64,000 nucleotides of DNA, from positions 312,833,236 to 312,897,235 of the forward strand of contig OY282560.1 in NCBI GenBank assembly GCA_958295665.1, read 5' to 3'. This document shows, piece after piece, positions 25,105 to 39,713 of this stretch; the first letter of the stretch is position 1; every line of letters starts with the position of its first letter. The notes below the pieces were generated by a model. The model did not search any database. It saw only the letters and a program-made list of their open reading frames with translations, and had not been told where the DNA came from. The position numbers and the translations under genes were made by a program. Source of the DNA: Tipula vernalis (Eukaryota; Arthropoda; Insecta; Diptera; Tipulidae).

Positions 25105-28100
25105 TCAATCATCGGAATCGGAGCACAATTGCCGGAGTTCGCTTTTTGGAGCTCTGACTTTTTGGTCTATAGTTCAGGTGATTTTCAATAAATTGGAATT
25201 TTCTCCAAAATGTGTAGAAATATTCGAACGATCCAAATGTCCGTTGGCACGATAATTACAGGGCTCAACGCCTATTGATAGAGGTATCAATCATCGGCAT
25301 CGGAGCACAATTGCCGGAGTTCGCTCTTTGGAGCTCTGACTTTTTGGTCTATAGTTCAGGTGATTTTCAATAAATTTGAATTTTCTCCAAAATGTGTAGA
25401 AATATTCGAACGATCCAAATGTCCGTTGGCACGATAATTACAGGGCTCAACGCCTATTGATAGAGGTATCAATCATCGGAATCGGAGCACAATTGCCGGA
25501 GTTCGCTTTTTGGAGCTCTGACTTTTTGGTCTATAGTTCAGGTGATTTTCAATAAATTTGAATTTTCTCCAAAATGTGTAGAAATATTCGAACGATCCAA
25601 ATGTCCGTTGGCACGATAATTACAGGGCTCAACGCCTATTGATAGAGGTATCAATCATCGGAATCGGAGCACAATTGCCGGAGTTCGCTCTTAGGAGCTC
25701 TGACTTTTTGGTCTATAGTTCAGGTGATTTTCAATAAATTTGAATTTTCTCCAAAATGTGTAGAAATATTCGAACGATCCAAATGTCCGTTGGCACGATA
25801 ATTACAGGGCTCAACGCCTATTGATAGAGGTATCAATCATCGGAATCGGAGCACAATTGCCGGAGTTCGCTTTTTGGAGCTCTGACTTTTTGGTTTATAG
25901 TTCAGGTGATTTGCAATAAATTTGAATTTTCTCCAAAATGTGTAGAAATATTCGAACGATCCAAATGTCCGTTGGCACGATAATTACAGGGCTCAACGCC
26001 TATTGATAGAGGTATCAATCATCGGCATCGGAGCACAATTGCCGGAGTTCGCTCTTTAGAGCTCTGACTTTTTGGTCTATAGTTCAGGTGATTTTCAATA
26101 AATTTGAATTTTCTCCAAAATGTGTAGAAATATTCGAACGATCCAAATGTCCGTCGGCACGATAATTACAGGGCTCAACGCCTATTGATAGAGGTATCAA
26201 TCATCGGAATCGGAGCACAATTGCCGGAGTTCGCTTTTTGGAGCTCTGACTTTTTGGTCTATAGTTCAGGTGATTTTCAATAAATTTGAATTTTCTCCAA
26301 AATGTGTAGAAATATTCGAACGATCCAAATGTCCGTTGGCACGATAATTACAGGGCTCAACGCCTATTGATAGAGGTATCAATCATCGGAATCGGAGCAC
26401 AATTGCCGGAGTTCGCTTTTTGGAGCTCTGACTTTTTGGTCTATAGTTCAGGTGATTTTCAATAAATTTGAATTTTCTCCAAAATGTGTAGAAATATTCG
26501 AACGATCCAAATGTCCGTTGGCACGATAATTACAGGGCTCAACGCCTATTGATAGAGGTATCAATCATCGGCATCGGAGCACAATTGCCGGAGTTCGCTC
26601 TTTGGAGCTCTGACTTTTTGGTCTATAGTTCAGGTGATTTTCAATAAATTTGAATTTTCTCCAAAATGTGTAGAAATATTCGAACGATCCAAATGTCCGT
26701 TGGCACGATAATTACAGGGCTCAACGCCTATTGATAGAGGTATCAATCATCGGCATCGGAGCACAATTGCCGGAGTTCGCTCTTTGGAGCTCTGACTTTT
26801 TGGTCTATAGTTCAGGTGATTTTCAATAAATTTGAATTTTCTCCAAAATGTGTAGAAATATTCGAACGATCCAAATGTCCGTCGGCACGATAATTACAGG
26901 GCTCAACGCCTATTGATAGAGGTATCAATCATCGGAATCGGAGCACAATTGCCGGAGTTCGCTTTTTGGAGCTCTGACTTTTTGGTCTATAGTTCAGGTG
27001 ATTTTCAATAAATTTGAATTTTCTCCAAAATGTGTAGAAATATTCGAACGATCCAAATGTCCGTTGGCACGATAATTACAGGGCTCAACGCCTATTGATA
27101 GAGGTATCAATCATCGGAATCGGAGCACAATTGCCGGAGTTCGCTTTTTGGAGCTCTGACTTTTTGGTCTATAGTTCAGGTGATTTTCAATAAATTTGAA
27201 TTTTCTCCAAAATGTGTAGAAATATTCGAACGATCCAAATGTCCGTTGGCACGATAATTACAGGGCTCAACGCCTATTGATAGAGGTATCAATCATTGGA
27301 ATCGGAGCACAATTGCCGGAGTTCGCTTTTTGGAGCTCTGACTTTTTGGTCTATAGTTCAGGTGATTTTCAATAAATTTGAATTTTCTCCAAAATGTGTA
27401 GAAATATTCGAACGATCCAAATGTCCGTCGGCACGATAATTACAGGGCTCAACGCCTATTGATAGAGGTATCAATCATCGGAATCGGAGCACAATTGCCG
27501 GAGTTCGCTTTTTGGAGCTCTGACTTTTTGGTCTATAGTTCAGGTGATTTTCAATAAATTTGAATTTTCTCCAAAATGTGTAGAAATATTCGAACGATCC
27601 AAATGTCCGTTGGCACGATAATTACAGGGCTCAACGCCTATTGATAGAGGTATCAATCATCGGAATCGGAGCACAATTGCCGGAGTTCGCTTTTTGGAGC
27701 TCTGACTTTTTGGTCTATAGTTCAGGTGATTTTCAATAAATTTGAATTTTCTCCAAAATGTGTAGAAATATTCGAACGATCCAAATGTCCGTTGGCACGA
27801 TAATTACAGGGCTCAACGCCTATTGATAGAGGTATCAATCATCGGCATCGGAGCACAATTGCCGGAGTTCGCTCTTTGGAGCTCTGACTTTTTGGTCTAT
27901 AGTTCAGGTGATTTTCAATAAATTTGAATTTTCTCCAAAATGTGTAGAAATATTCGAACGATCCAAATGTCCGTTGGCACGATAATTACAGGGCTCAACG
28001 CCTATTGATAGAGGTATCAATCATCGGCATCGGAGCACAATTGCCGGAGTTCGCTCTTTGGAGCTCTGACTTTTTGGTCTATAGTTCAGGTGATTTTCAA

Positions 28101-31100
28101 TAAATTTGAATTTTCTCCAAAATGTGTAGAAATATTCGAACGATCCAAATGTCCGTTGGCACGATAATTACAGGGCTCAACGCCTATTGATAGAGGTATC
28201 AATCATCGGAATCGGAGCACAATTGCCGGAGTTCGCTTTTTGGAGCTCTGACTTTTTGGTCTATAGTTCAGGTGATTTTCAATAAATTTGAATTTTCTCC
28301 AAAATGTGTAGAAATATTCGAACGATCCAAATGTCCGTTGGCACGATAATTACAGGGCTCAACGCCTATTGATAGAGGTATCAATCATCGGAATCGGAGC
28401 ACAATTGCCGGAGTTCGCTTTTTGGAGCTCTGACTTTTTGGTCTATAGTTCAGGTGATTTTCAATAAATTTGAATTTTCTCCAAAATGTGTAGAAATATT
28501 CGAACGATCCAAATGTCCGTTGGCACGATAATTACAGGGCTCAACGCCTATTGATAGAGGTATCAATCATTGGAATCGGAGCACAATTGCCGGAGTTCGC
28601 TTTTTGGAGCTCTGACTTTTTGGTCTATAGTTCAGGTGATTTTCAATAAATTTGAATTTTCTCCAAAATGTGTAGAAATATTCGAACGATCCAAATGTCC
28701 GTTGGCACGATAATTACAGGGCTCAACGCCTATTGATAGAGGTATCAATCATCGGCATCGGAGCACAATTGCCGGAGTTCGCTCTTTGGAGCTCTGACTT
28801 TTTGGTCTATAGTTCAGGTGATTTTCAATAAATTTGAATTTTCTCCAAAATGTGTAGAAATATTCGAACGATCCAAATGTCCGTCGGCACGATAATTACA
28901 GGGCTCAACGCCTATTGATAGAGGTATCAATCATCGGAATCGGAGCACAATTGCCGGAGTTCGCTTTTTGGAGCTCTGACTTTTTGGTCTATAGTTCAGG
29001 TGATTTTCAATAAATTTGAATTTTCTCCAAAATGTGTAGAAATATTCGAACGATCCAAATGTCCGTTGGCACGATAATTACAGGGCTCAACGCCTATTGA
29101 TAGAGGTATCAATCATCGGAATCGGAGCACAATTGCCGGAGTTCGCTTTTTGGAGCTCTGACTTTTTGGTCTATAGTTCAGGTGATTTTCAATAAATTTG
29201 AATTTTCTCCAAAATGTGTAGAAATATTCGAACGATCCAAATGTCCGTTGGCACGATAATTACAGGGCTCAACGCCTATTGATAGAGGTATCAATCATCG
29301 GAATCGGAGCACAATTGCCGGAGTTCGCTTTTTGGAGCTCTGACTTTTTGGTCTATAGTTCAGGTGATTTTCAATAAATTTGAATTTTCTCCAAAATGTG
29401 TAGAAATATTCGAACGATCCAAATGTCCGTTGGCACGATAATTACAGGGCTCAACGCCTATTGATAGAGGTATCAATCATCGGCATCGGAGCACAATTGC
29501 CGGAGTTCGCTCTTTGGAGCTCTGACTTTTTGGTCTATAGTTCAGGTGATTTTCAATAAATTTGAATTTTCTCCAAAATGTGTAGAAATATTCGAACGAT
29601 CCAAATGTCCGTCGGCACGATAATTACAGGGCTCAACGCCTATTGATAGAGGTATCAATCATCGGCATCGGAGCACAATTGCCGGAGTTCGCTCTTTGGA
29701 GCTCTGACTTTTTGGTCTATAGTTCAGGTGATTTTCAATAAATTTGAATTTTCTCCAAAATGTGTAGAAATATTCGAACGATCCAAATGTCCGTTGGCAC
29801 GATAATTACAGGGCTCAACGCCTATTGATAGAGGTATCAATAATCGGAATCGGAGCACAATTGCCGGAGTTCGCTTTTCGGAGCTCTGACTTTTTGGTCT
29901 ATAGTTCAGGTGATTTTCAATAAATTTGAATTTTCTCCAAAATGTGTAGAAATATTCGAACGATCCAAATGTCCGTTGGCACGATAATTACAGGGCTCAA
30001 CGCCTATTGATAGAGGTATCAATCATCGGAATCGGAGCACAATTGCCGTAGTTGGCTTTTTGGAGCTCTGACATTTTGGTCTATAGTTCAGGTGATTTTC
30101 AATAAATTTGAATTTTCTCCAAAATGTGTAGAAATATTCGAACGATCCAAATGTCCGTTGGCACGATAATTACAGGGCTCAACGCCTATTGATAGAGGTA
30201 TCAATCATCGGAATCGGAGCACAATTGCCGGAGTTCGCTTTTTGGAGCTCTGACTTTTTGGTCTATAGTTCAGGTGATTTTCAATAAATTTGAATTTTCT
30301 CCAAAATGTGTAGAAATATTCGAACGATCCAAATGTCCGTTGGCACGATAATTACAGGGCTCAACGCCTATTGATAGAGGTATCAATCATCGGCATCGGA
30401 GCACAATTGCCGGAGTTCGCTCTTTGGAGCTCTGACTTTTTTGGTCTATAGTTCAGGTGATTTTCAATAAATTTGAATTTTCTCCAAAATGTGTAGAAAT
30501 ATTCGAACGATCCAAATGTCCGTCGGCACGATAATTACAGGGCTCAACGCCTATTGATAGAGGTATCAATCATCGGAATCGGAGCACAATTGCCGGAGTT
30601 CGCTTTTTGGAGCTCTGACTTTTTGGTCTATAGTTCAGGTGATTTTCAATAAATTTGAATTTTCTCCAAAATGTGTAGAAATATTCGAACGATCCAAATG
30701 TCCGTTGGCACGATAATTACAGGGCACAACGCCTATTGATAGAGGTATCAATCATCGGAATCGGAGCACAATTGCCGGAGTTCGCTTTTTGGAGCTCTGA
30801 CTTTTTGGTCTATAGTTCAGGTGATTTTCAATAAATTTGAATTTTCTCCAAAATGTGTAGAAATATTCGAACGATCCAAATGTCCGTTGGCACGATAATT
30901 ACAGGGCTCAACGCCTATTGATAGAGGTATCAATCATCGGAATCGGAGCACAATTGCCGGAGTTCGCTTTTTGGAGCTCTGACTTTTTGGTCTATAGTTC
31001 AGGTGATTTTCAATAAATTTGAATTTTCTCCAAAATGTGTAGAAATATTCGAACGATCCAAATGTCCGTTGGCACGATAATTACAGGGCTCAACGCCTAT

Positions 31101-34100
31101 TGATAGAGGTATCAATCATCGGAATCGGAGCACAATTGCCGGAGTTCGCTTTTTGGAGCTCTGACTTTTTGGTCTATAGTTCAGGTGATTTTCAATAAAT
31201 TTGAATTTTCTCCAAAATGTGTAGAAATATTCGAACGATCCAAATGTCCGTTGGCACGATAATTACAGGGCTCAACGCCTATTGATAGAGGTATCAATCA
31301 TCGGAATCGGAGCACAATTGCCGGAGTTCGCTTTTTGGAGCTCTGACTTTTTGGTCTATAGTTCAGGTGATTTTCAATAAATTTGAATTTTCTCCAAAAT
31401 GTGTAGAAATATTCGAACGATCCAAATGTCCGTTGGCACGATAATTACAGGGCTCAACGCCTATTGATAGAGGTATCAATCATCGGCATCCGAGCACAAT
31501 TGCCGGAGTTCGCTTTTTGGAGCTCTGACTTTTTGGTCTATAGTTCAGGTGATTTTCAATAAATTTGAATTTTCTCCAAAATGTGTAGAAATATTCGAAC
31601 GATCCAAATGTCCGTTGGCACGATAATTACAGGGCTCAACGCCTATTGATAGAGGTATCAATCATCGGAATCGGAGCACAATTGCCGGAGTTCGCTTTTT
31701 GGAGCTCTGACTTTTTGGTCTATAGTTCAGGTGATTTTCAATAAATTTGAATTTTCTCCAAAATGTGTAGAAATATTCGAACGATCCAAATGTCCGTTGG
31801 CACGATAATTACAGGGCTCAACGCCTATTGATAGAGGTATCAATCATCGGAATCGGAGCACAATTGCCGGAGTTCGCTTTTTGGAGCTCTGACTTTTTGG
31901 TCTATAGTTCAGGTGATTTTCAATAAATTTGAATTTTCTCCAAAATGTGTAGAAATATTCGAACGATCCAAATGTCCGTTGGCACGATAATTACAGGGCT
32001 CAACGCCTATTGATAGAGGTATCAATCATCGGAATCGGAGCACAATTGCCGGAGTTCGCTCTTTGGAGCTCTGACTTTTTGGTCTATAGTTCAGGTGATT
32101 TTCAATAAATTTGAATTTTCTCCAAAATGTGTAGAAATATTCGAACGATCCAAATGTCCGTCGGCACGATAATTACAGGGCTCAACGCCTATTGATAGAG
32201 GTATCAATCATCGGAATCGGAGCACAATTGCCGGAGTTCGCTTTTTGGAGCTCTGACTTTTTGGTCTATAGTTCAGGTGATTTTCAATAAATTTGAATTT
32301 TCTCCAAAATGTGTAGAAATATTCGAACGATCCAAATGTCCGTTGGCACGATAATTACAGGGCTCAACGCCTATTGATAGAGGTATCAATCATCGGAATC
32401 GGAGCACAATTGCCGGAGTTCGCTCTTTGGAGCTCTGACTTTTTGGTCTATAGTTCAGGTGATTTTCAATAAATTTGAATTTTCTCCAAAATGTGTAGAA
32501 ATATTCGAACGATCCAAATGTCCGTTGGCACGATAATTACAGGGCTCAACGCCTATTGATAGAGGTATCAATCATCGGAATCGGAGCACAATTGCCGGAG
32601 TTCGCTTTTTGGAGCTCTGACTTTTTGGTCTATAGTTCAGGTGATTTTCAATAAATTTGAATTTTCTCCAAAATGTGTAGAAATATTCGAACGATCCAAA
32701 TGTCCGTTGGCACGATAATTACAGGGCTCAACGCCTATTGATAGAGGTATCAATCATCGGCATCGGAGCACAATTGCCGGAGTTCACTCTTTGGAGCTCT
32801 GACTTTTTGGTCTATAGTTCAGGTGATTTTCAATAAATTTGAATTTTCTCCAAAATGTGTAGAAATATTCGAACGATCCAAATGTCCGTCGGCACGATAA
32901 TTACAGGGCTCAACGCCTATTGATAGAGGTATCAATCATCGGAATCGGAGCACAATTGCCGGAGTTCGCTTTTTGGAGCTCTGACTTTTTGGTATATAGT
33001 TCAGGTGATTTTCAATAAATTTGAATTTTCTCCAAAATGTGTAGAAATATTCGAACGATCCAAATGTCCGTTGGCACGATAATTACAGGGCTCAACGCCT
33101 ATTGATAGAGGTATCAATCATCGGAATCGGAGCACAATTGCCGGAGTTCGCTTTTTGGAGCTCTGACTTTTTGGTCTATAGTTCAGGTGATTTTCAATAA
33201 ATTTGAATTTTCTCCAAAATGTGTAGAAATATTCGAACGATCCAAATGTCCGTTGGCACGATAATTACAGGGCTCAACGCCTATTGATAGAGGTATCAAT
33301 CATCGGAATCGGAGCACAATTGCCGGAGTTCGCTTTTTGGAGCTCTGACTTTTTGGTCTATAGTTCAGGTGATTTTCAATAAATTTGAATTTTCTCCAAA
33401 ATGTGTAGAAATATTCGAACGATCCAAATGTCCGTCGGCACGATAATTACAGGGCTCAACGCCTATTGATAGAGGTATCAATCATCGGAATCGGAGCACA
33501 ATTGCCGGAGTTCGCTTTTTGGAGCTCTGACTTTTTGGTCTATAGTTCAGGTGATTTTCAATTAATTTGAATTTTCTCCAAAATGTGTAGAAATATTCGA
33601 ACGATCCAAATGTCCGTCGGCACGATAATTACAGGGCTCAACGCCTATTGATAGAGGTATCAATCATCGGAATCGGAGCACAATTGCCGGAGTTCGCTTT
33701 TTGGAGCTCTGACTTTTTGGTCTATAGTTCAGGTGATTTGCAATAAATTTGAATTTTCTCCAAAATGTGTAGAAATATTCGAACGATCCAAATGTCCGTC
33801 GGCACGATAATTACAGGGCTCAACGCCTATTGATAGAGGTATCAATCATCGGAATCGGAGCACAATTGCCGGAGTTCGCTTTTTGGAGCTCTGACTTTTT
33901 GGTCTATAGTTCAGGTGATTTTCAATATATTTGAATTTTCTCCAAAATGTGTAGAAATATTCGAACGATCCAAATGTCCGTTGGCACGATAATTACAGGG
34001 CTCAACGCCTATTGATAGAGGTATCAATCATCGGAATCGGAGCACAATTGCCGGAGTTCGCTTTTTGGAGCTCTGACTTTTTGGTCTATAGTTCAGGTGA

Positions 34101-36570
34101 TTTTCAATAAATTTGAATTTTCTCCAAAATGTGTAGAAATATTCGAACGATCCAAATGTCCGTCGGCACGATAATTACAGGGCTCAACGCCTATTGATAG
34201 AGGTATCAATCATCGGAATCGGAGCACAATTGCCGGAGTTCGCTTTTTGGAGCTCTGACTTTTTGGTCTATAGTTCAGGTGATTTTCAATAAATTTGAAT
34301 TTTCTCCAAAATGTGTAGAAATATTCGAACGATCCAAATGTCCGTTGGCACGATAATTACAGGGCTCAACGCCTATTGATAGAGGTATCAATCATCGGAA
34401 TCGGAGCACAATTGCCGGAGTTCGCTTTTTGGAGCTCTGACTTTTTGGTCTATAGTTCAGGTGATTTTCAATAAATTTGAATTTTCTCCAAAATGTGTAG
34501 AAATATTCGAACGATCCAAATGTCCGTTGGCACGATAATTACAGGGCTCAACGCCTATTGATAGAGGTATCAATCATCGGCATCGGAGCACAATTGCCGG
34601 AGTTCGCTCTTTGGAGCTCTGACTTTTTGGTCTATAGTTCAGGTGATTTTCAATAAATTTGAATTTTCTCCAAAATGTGTAGAAATATTCGAACGATCCA
34701 AATGTCCGTCGGCACGATAATTACAGGGCTCAACGCCTATTGATAGAGGTATCAATCATCGGAATCGGAGCACAATTGCCGGAGTTCGCTTTTTGGAGCT
34801 CTGACTTTTTGGTCTATAGTTCAGGTGATTTTCAATAAATTTGAATTTTCTCCAAAATGTGTAGAAATATTCTAACGATCCAAATGTCCGTTGGCACGAT
34901 AATTACAGGGCTCAACGCCTATTGATAGAGGTATCAATCATCGGAATCGGAGCACAATTGCCGGAGTTCGCTTTTTGGAGCTCTGACTTTTTGGTCTATA
35001 GTTCAGGTGATTTTCAATAAATTTGAATTTTCTCCAAAATGTGTAGAAATATTCGAACGATCCAAATGTCCGTTGGCACGATAATTACAGGGCTCAACGC
35101 CTATTGATAGAGGTATCAATCATCGACATCGGAGCACAATTGCCGGAGTTCGCTCTTTGGAGCTCTGACTTTTTGGTCTATAGTTCAGGTGATTTTCAAT
35201 AAATTTGAATTTTCTCCAAAATGTGTAGAAATATTCGAACGATCCAAATGTCCGTCGGCACGATAATTACAGGGCTCAACGCCTATTGATAGAGGTATCA
35301 ATCATCGGAATCGGAGCACAATTGCCGGAGTTCGCTTTTTGGAGCTCTGGCTTTTTGGTCTATAGTTCAGGTGATTTTCAATAAATTTGAATTTTCTCCA
35401 AAATGTGTAGAAATATTCGAACGATCCAAATGTCCGTTGGCACGATAATTACAGGGCTCAACGCCTATTGATAGAGGTATCAATCATCGGCATCGGAGCA
35501 CAATTGCCGGAGTTCGCTTTTTGGAGCTCTGACTTTTTGGTCTATAGTTCAGGTGATTTTCAATAAATTTGAATTTTCTCCTAAATGTGTAGAAATATTC
35601 GAACGATCCAAATGTCCGTCGGCACGATAATTACAGGGCTCAACGCCTATTGATAGAGGTATCAATCATCGGCATCGGAGCACAATTGCCGGAGTTCGCT
35701 CTTTGGAGCTTTGACTTTTTGGTCTATAGTTCAGGTGATTTTCAATAAATTTGAATTTTCTCCAAAATGTGTAGAAATATTCGAACGATCCAAATGTCCG
35801 TTAGCACGATAATTACAGGGCTCAACGCCTATTGATAGAGGTATCAATCATCGGAATCGGAGCACAATTGCCGGAGTTCGCTTTTTGGAGCTCTGACTTT
35901 TTGGTCTATAGTTCAGGTGATTTCAATAAATTTGAATTTTCTCCAAAATGTGTAGAAATATTCGAACGATCCAAATGTCCGTTGGCACGATAATTACAGG
36001 GCTCAACGCCTATTGATAGAGGTATCAATCATCGGAATCGGAGCACAATTGCCGGAGTTCGCTTTTTGGAGCTCTGACTTTTTGGTCTATAGTTCAGGTG
36101 ATTTTCAATAAATTTGAATTTTCTCCAAAATGTGTAGAAATAATCGAACGATCCAAATGTCCGTTGGCACGATAATTACAGGGCTCAACGCCTATTGATA
36201 GAGGTGTCAATCATCGGAATCGGAGCACAATTGCCGGAGTTCGCTCTTTGGAGCTCTGACTTTTTGGTCTATAGTTCAGGTGATTTTCAATAAATTTGAA
36301 TTTTCTCCAAAATGTGTAGAAATATACGAACGATCCAAATGTCCGTCGGCACGATAATTACAGGGCTCAACGCCTATTGATAGAGGTATCAATCATCGGA
36401 ATCGGAGCACAATTGCCGGAGTTCGCTTTTTGGAGCTCTGACTTTTTGGTCTATAGTTCAGGTGATTTTCAATAAATTTGAATTTTCTCCAAAATGTGTA
36501 GAAATATTCGAACGATCCAAATGTCCGTTGGCACGATAATTACAGGGCTCAACGCCTATTGATAGAGGTA
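25105..36570. repeat. Domain 2, homogeneous A/B array, part 1
   Basis: Sixty-three monomers, mostly exact type A or B. Copies with CCGTCGGC or type B sequence often recur at 728 bp (26015, 26743; 28745, 29473; 32022, 32750). Small private changes include an added T near 30440, a lost T near 35921, ATCCGAG near 31489 and ACATTTTGG near 30071. No gene or non-satellite sequence is present. Confidence 0.85.
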
Positions 36571-36685
36571 TCAATCATCGGCATCGGAGCACAATTGCCG
36601 GAGTTCGCTCTTTGGAGCTCTGACTTTTTGGTCTATAGTTCAGGTGATTTTCAATTACAGGGCTCAACGCCTATTGATAGAGGTA
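36571..36685. repeat. 115 bp deletion monomer
   Basis: A type B copy in which TTTTCAA joins TTACAGGG directly, removing 67 bp: almost all of the AT-rich core from about position 85, the TTCGAA site and the CCAA/TTGG arms. Both sides share AAT, a 3 bp microhomology. The same allele recurs at 39599. Confidence 0.95.
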
Positions 36686-39598
36686 TCAATCATCGGCATC
36701 GGAGCACAATTGCCGGAGTTCGCTCTTTGGAGCTCTGACTTTTTGGTCTATAGTTCAGGTGATTTTCAATAAATTTGAATTTTCTCCAAAATGTGTAGAA
36801 ATATTCGAACGATCCAAATGTCCGTTGGCACGATAATTACAGGGCTCAACGCCTATTGATAGAGGTATCAATCATCGGAATCGGAGCACAATTGCCGGAG
36901 TTCGCTCTTTGGAGCTCTGACTTTTTGGTCTATAGTTCAGGTGATTTTCAATAAATTTGAATTTTCTCCAAAATGTGTAGAAATATTCGAACGATCCAAA
37001 TGTCCGTTGGCAGGATAATTACAGGGCTCAACGCCTATTGATAGTGGTATCAATCATCGGAGTCGGGGCACAATTGCCGGAGTTCGCTTTTTGGAGCTCT
37101 GACTTTTTGGTCTATAGTTCAGGTGATTTTCAATAAATTTGAATTTTCTCCAAAATGTGTAGAAATATTCGAACGATCCAAATGTCCGTTGGCACGATAA
37201 TTACAGGGCTCAACGCCTATTGATAGAGGTATCAATCATCGGCATCGGAGCACAATTGCCGGAGTTCGCTCTTTGGAGCTCTGACTTTTTGGTCTATAGT
37301 TCAGGTGATTTTCAATAAATTTGAATTTTCTCCAAAATGTGTAGAAATATTCGAACGATCCAAATGTCCGTCGGCACGATAATTACAGGGCTCAACGCCT
37401 ATTGATAGAGGTATCAATCATCGGAATCGGAGCACAATTGCCGGAGTTCGCTTTTGGAAGCTCTGACTTTTTGGTCTATAGTTCAGGTGATTTTCAATAA
37501 ATTTGAATTTTCTTCAAGATGTGTAGAAATATTCGAACGATCCAAATGTCCGTTGGCACGATAATTACAGGGCTCAACGCCTATTGATAGAGGTATCAAT
37601 CAACGGAATCGGAGCACGATTGCCGGAGTTCGCTTTTTGGAGCTCTGACTTTTTGGTCTATAGTTCAGGTGATTTTCAATAAATTTGAATTTTCTCCAAA
37701 ATGTGTAGAAATATTCGAACGATCCAAATGTCCGTTGGCACGATAATTACAGGGCTCAACGCCTATTGATAGAGGTATCAATCATCGGAATCGGAGCACA
37801 ATTGCCGGAGTTCGGTTTTTGGGAGCTCTGACTTGTTGGTCTATAGTTCAGGTGATTTTCAATAAATTTGAATTTTCTCCAAAATGTGTAGAAATATTCG
37901 AACGATCCAAATGTCCGTTGGCACGATAATTACAGGGCTCAACGCCTATTGATAGAGGTATCAATCATCGGAATCGGAGCACAATTGCCGGAGTTCGCTT
38001 TTTGGAGCTCTGACTTTTTGGTCTATAGTTCAGGTGATTTTCAATAAATTTGAATTTTCTCCAAAATGTGTAGAAATATTCGAACGATCCAAATGTCCGT
38101 TGGCACGATAATTACAGGGCTCAACGCCTATTGATAGAGGTATCAATCATCGGAATCGGAGCACAATTGCCGGAGTTCGCTTTTTGGAGCTCTGACTTTT
38201 TGATCTATAGTTCAGGTGATTTTCAATAAATTTGAATTTTCTCCAAAATGTGTAGAAATATTCGAACGATCCAAATGTCCGTTGGCACGATAATTACAGG
38301 GCTCAACGCCTATTGATAGAGGTATCAATCATCGGAATCGGAGCACAATTGCCGGAGTTCGCTTTTTGGAGCTCTGACTTTTTGGTCTATAGTTCAGGTG
38401 ATTTTCAATAAATTTGAATTTTCTCCAAAATGTGTAGAAATATTCGAACGATCCAAATGTCCGTTGGCACGATAATTACAGGGCTCAACGCCTATTGATA
38501 GAGGTATCAATCATCGGAATCGGAGCACAATTGCCGGAGTTCGCTTTTTGGAGCTCTGACTTTTTGGTCTATAGTTCAGGTGATTTTCAATAAATTTGAA
38601 TTTTCTCCAAAATGTGTAGAAATATTCTAACGATCCAAATGTCCGTTGGCACGATAATTACAGGGCTCAACGCCTATTGATAGAGGTATCAATCATCGGA
38701 ATCGGAGCACAATTGCCGGAGTTCGCTTTTTGGAGCTCTGACTTTTTGGTCTATAGTTCAGGTGATTTTTAATAAATTTGAATTTTCTCCAAAATGTGTA
38801 GAAATATTCGAACGATCCAAATGTCCGTTGGCACGATAATTACAGGGCTCAACGCCTATTGATAGAGGTATCAATCATCGGAATCGGAGCACAATTGCCG
38901 GAGTTCGCTTTTTGGAGCTCTGACTTTTTGGTCTATAGTTCAGGTGATTTTCAATAAATTTGAATTTTCTCCAAAATGTGTAGAAATATTCGAACGATCC
39001 AAATGTCCGTTGGCACGATAATTACAGGGCTCAACGCCTATTGATAGAGGTATCAATCATCGGAATCGGAGCACAATTGCCGGAGTTCGCTCTTTGGAGC
39101 TCTGACTTTTTGGTCTATAGTTCAGGTGATTTTCAATAAATTTGAATTTTCTCCAAAATGTGTAGAAATATTCGAACGATCCAAATGTCCGTTGGCACGA
39201 AAATTACAGGGCTCAACGCCCATTGATAGAGGTATCAATCATCGGCATCGGAGCACAATTGCCGGAGTTCGCTCTTTGGAGCTCTGACTTTTTGGTCTAT
39301 AGTTCAGGTGATTTTCAATAAATTTGAATTTTCTCCAAAATGTGTAGACATATTCGAACGATCCAAATGTCCGTTGGCACGATAATTACAGGGCTCAACG
39401 CCTATTGATAGAGGTATCAATCATCGGAATCGGAGCACAATTGCCGGAGTTCGCTTTTTGGAGCTCTGACTTTTTGGTCTATAGTTCAGGTGATTTTCAA
39501 TAAATTTGAATTTTCTCCAAAATGTGTAGAAATATTCGAACGATCCAAATGTCCGTTGGCACGATAATTACAGGGCTCAACGCCTATTGATAGAGGTA
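36571..39598. repeat. 3.03 kb higher-order block, copy 1
   Basis: Markers in order: 115 bp monomer, type B copies, TTCTTCAAGATG (37511), TCAACGG start (37596), GGTTTTTGGGAGC (about 37815), TATTCTAACG (38626), ACGAAAATTACAGG with GCCCATTG (39197). The markers other than GGTTTTTGGGAGC return about 3 kb later. Confidence 0.75.
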
Positions 39599-39713
39599 TC
39601 AATCATCGGCATCGGAGCACAATTGCCGGAGTTCGCTCTTTGGAGCTCTGACTTTTTGGTCTATAGTTCAGGTGATTTTCAATTACAGGGCTCAACGCCT
39701 ATTGATAGAGGTA
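39599..39713. repeat. 115 bp deletion monomer, second copy
   Basis: It has the same 67 bp core deletion as 36571-36685, 3028 bp downstream, and again is type B followed by a type B copy. It shows that the surrounding block was duplicated after the deletion arose. Confidence 0.95.
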
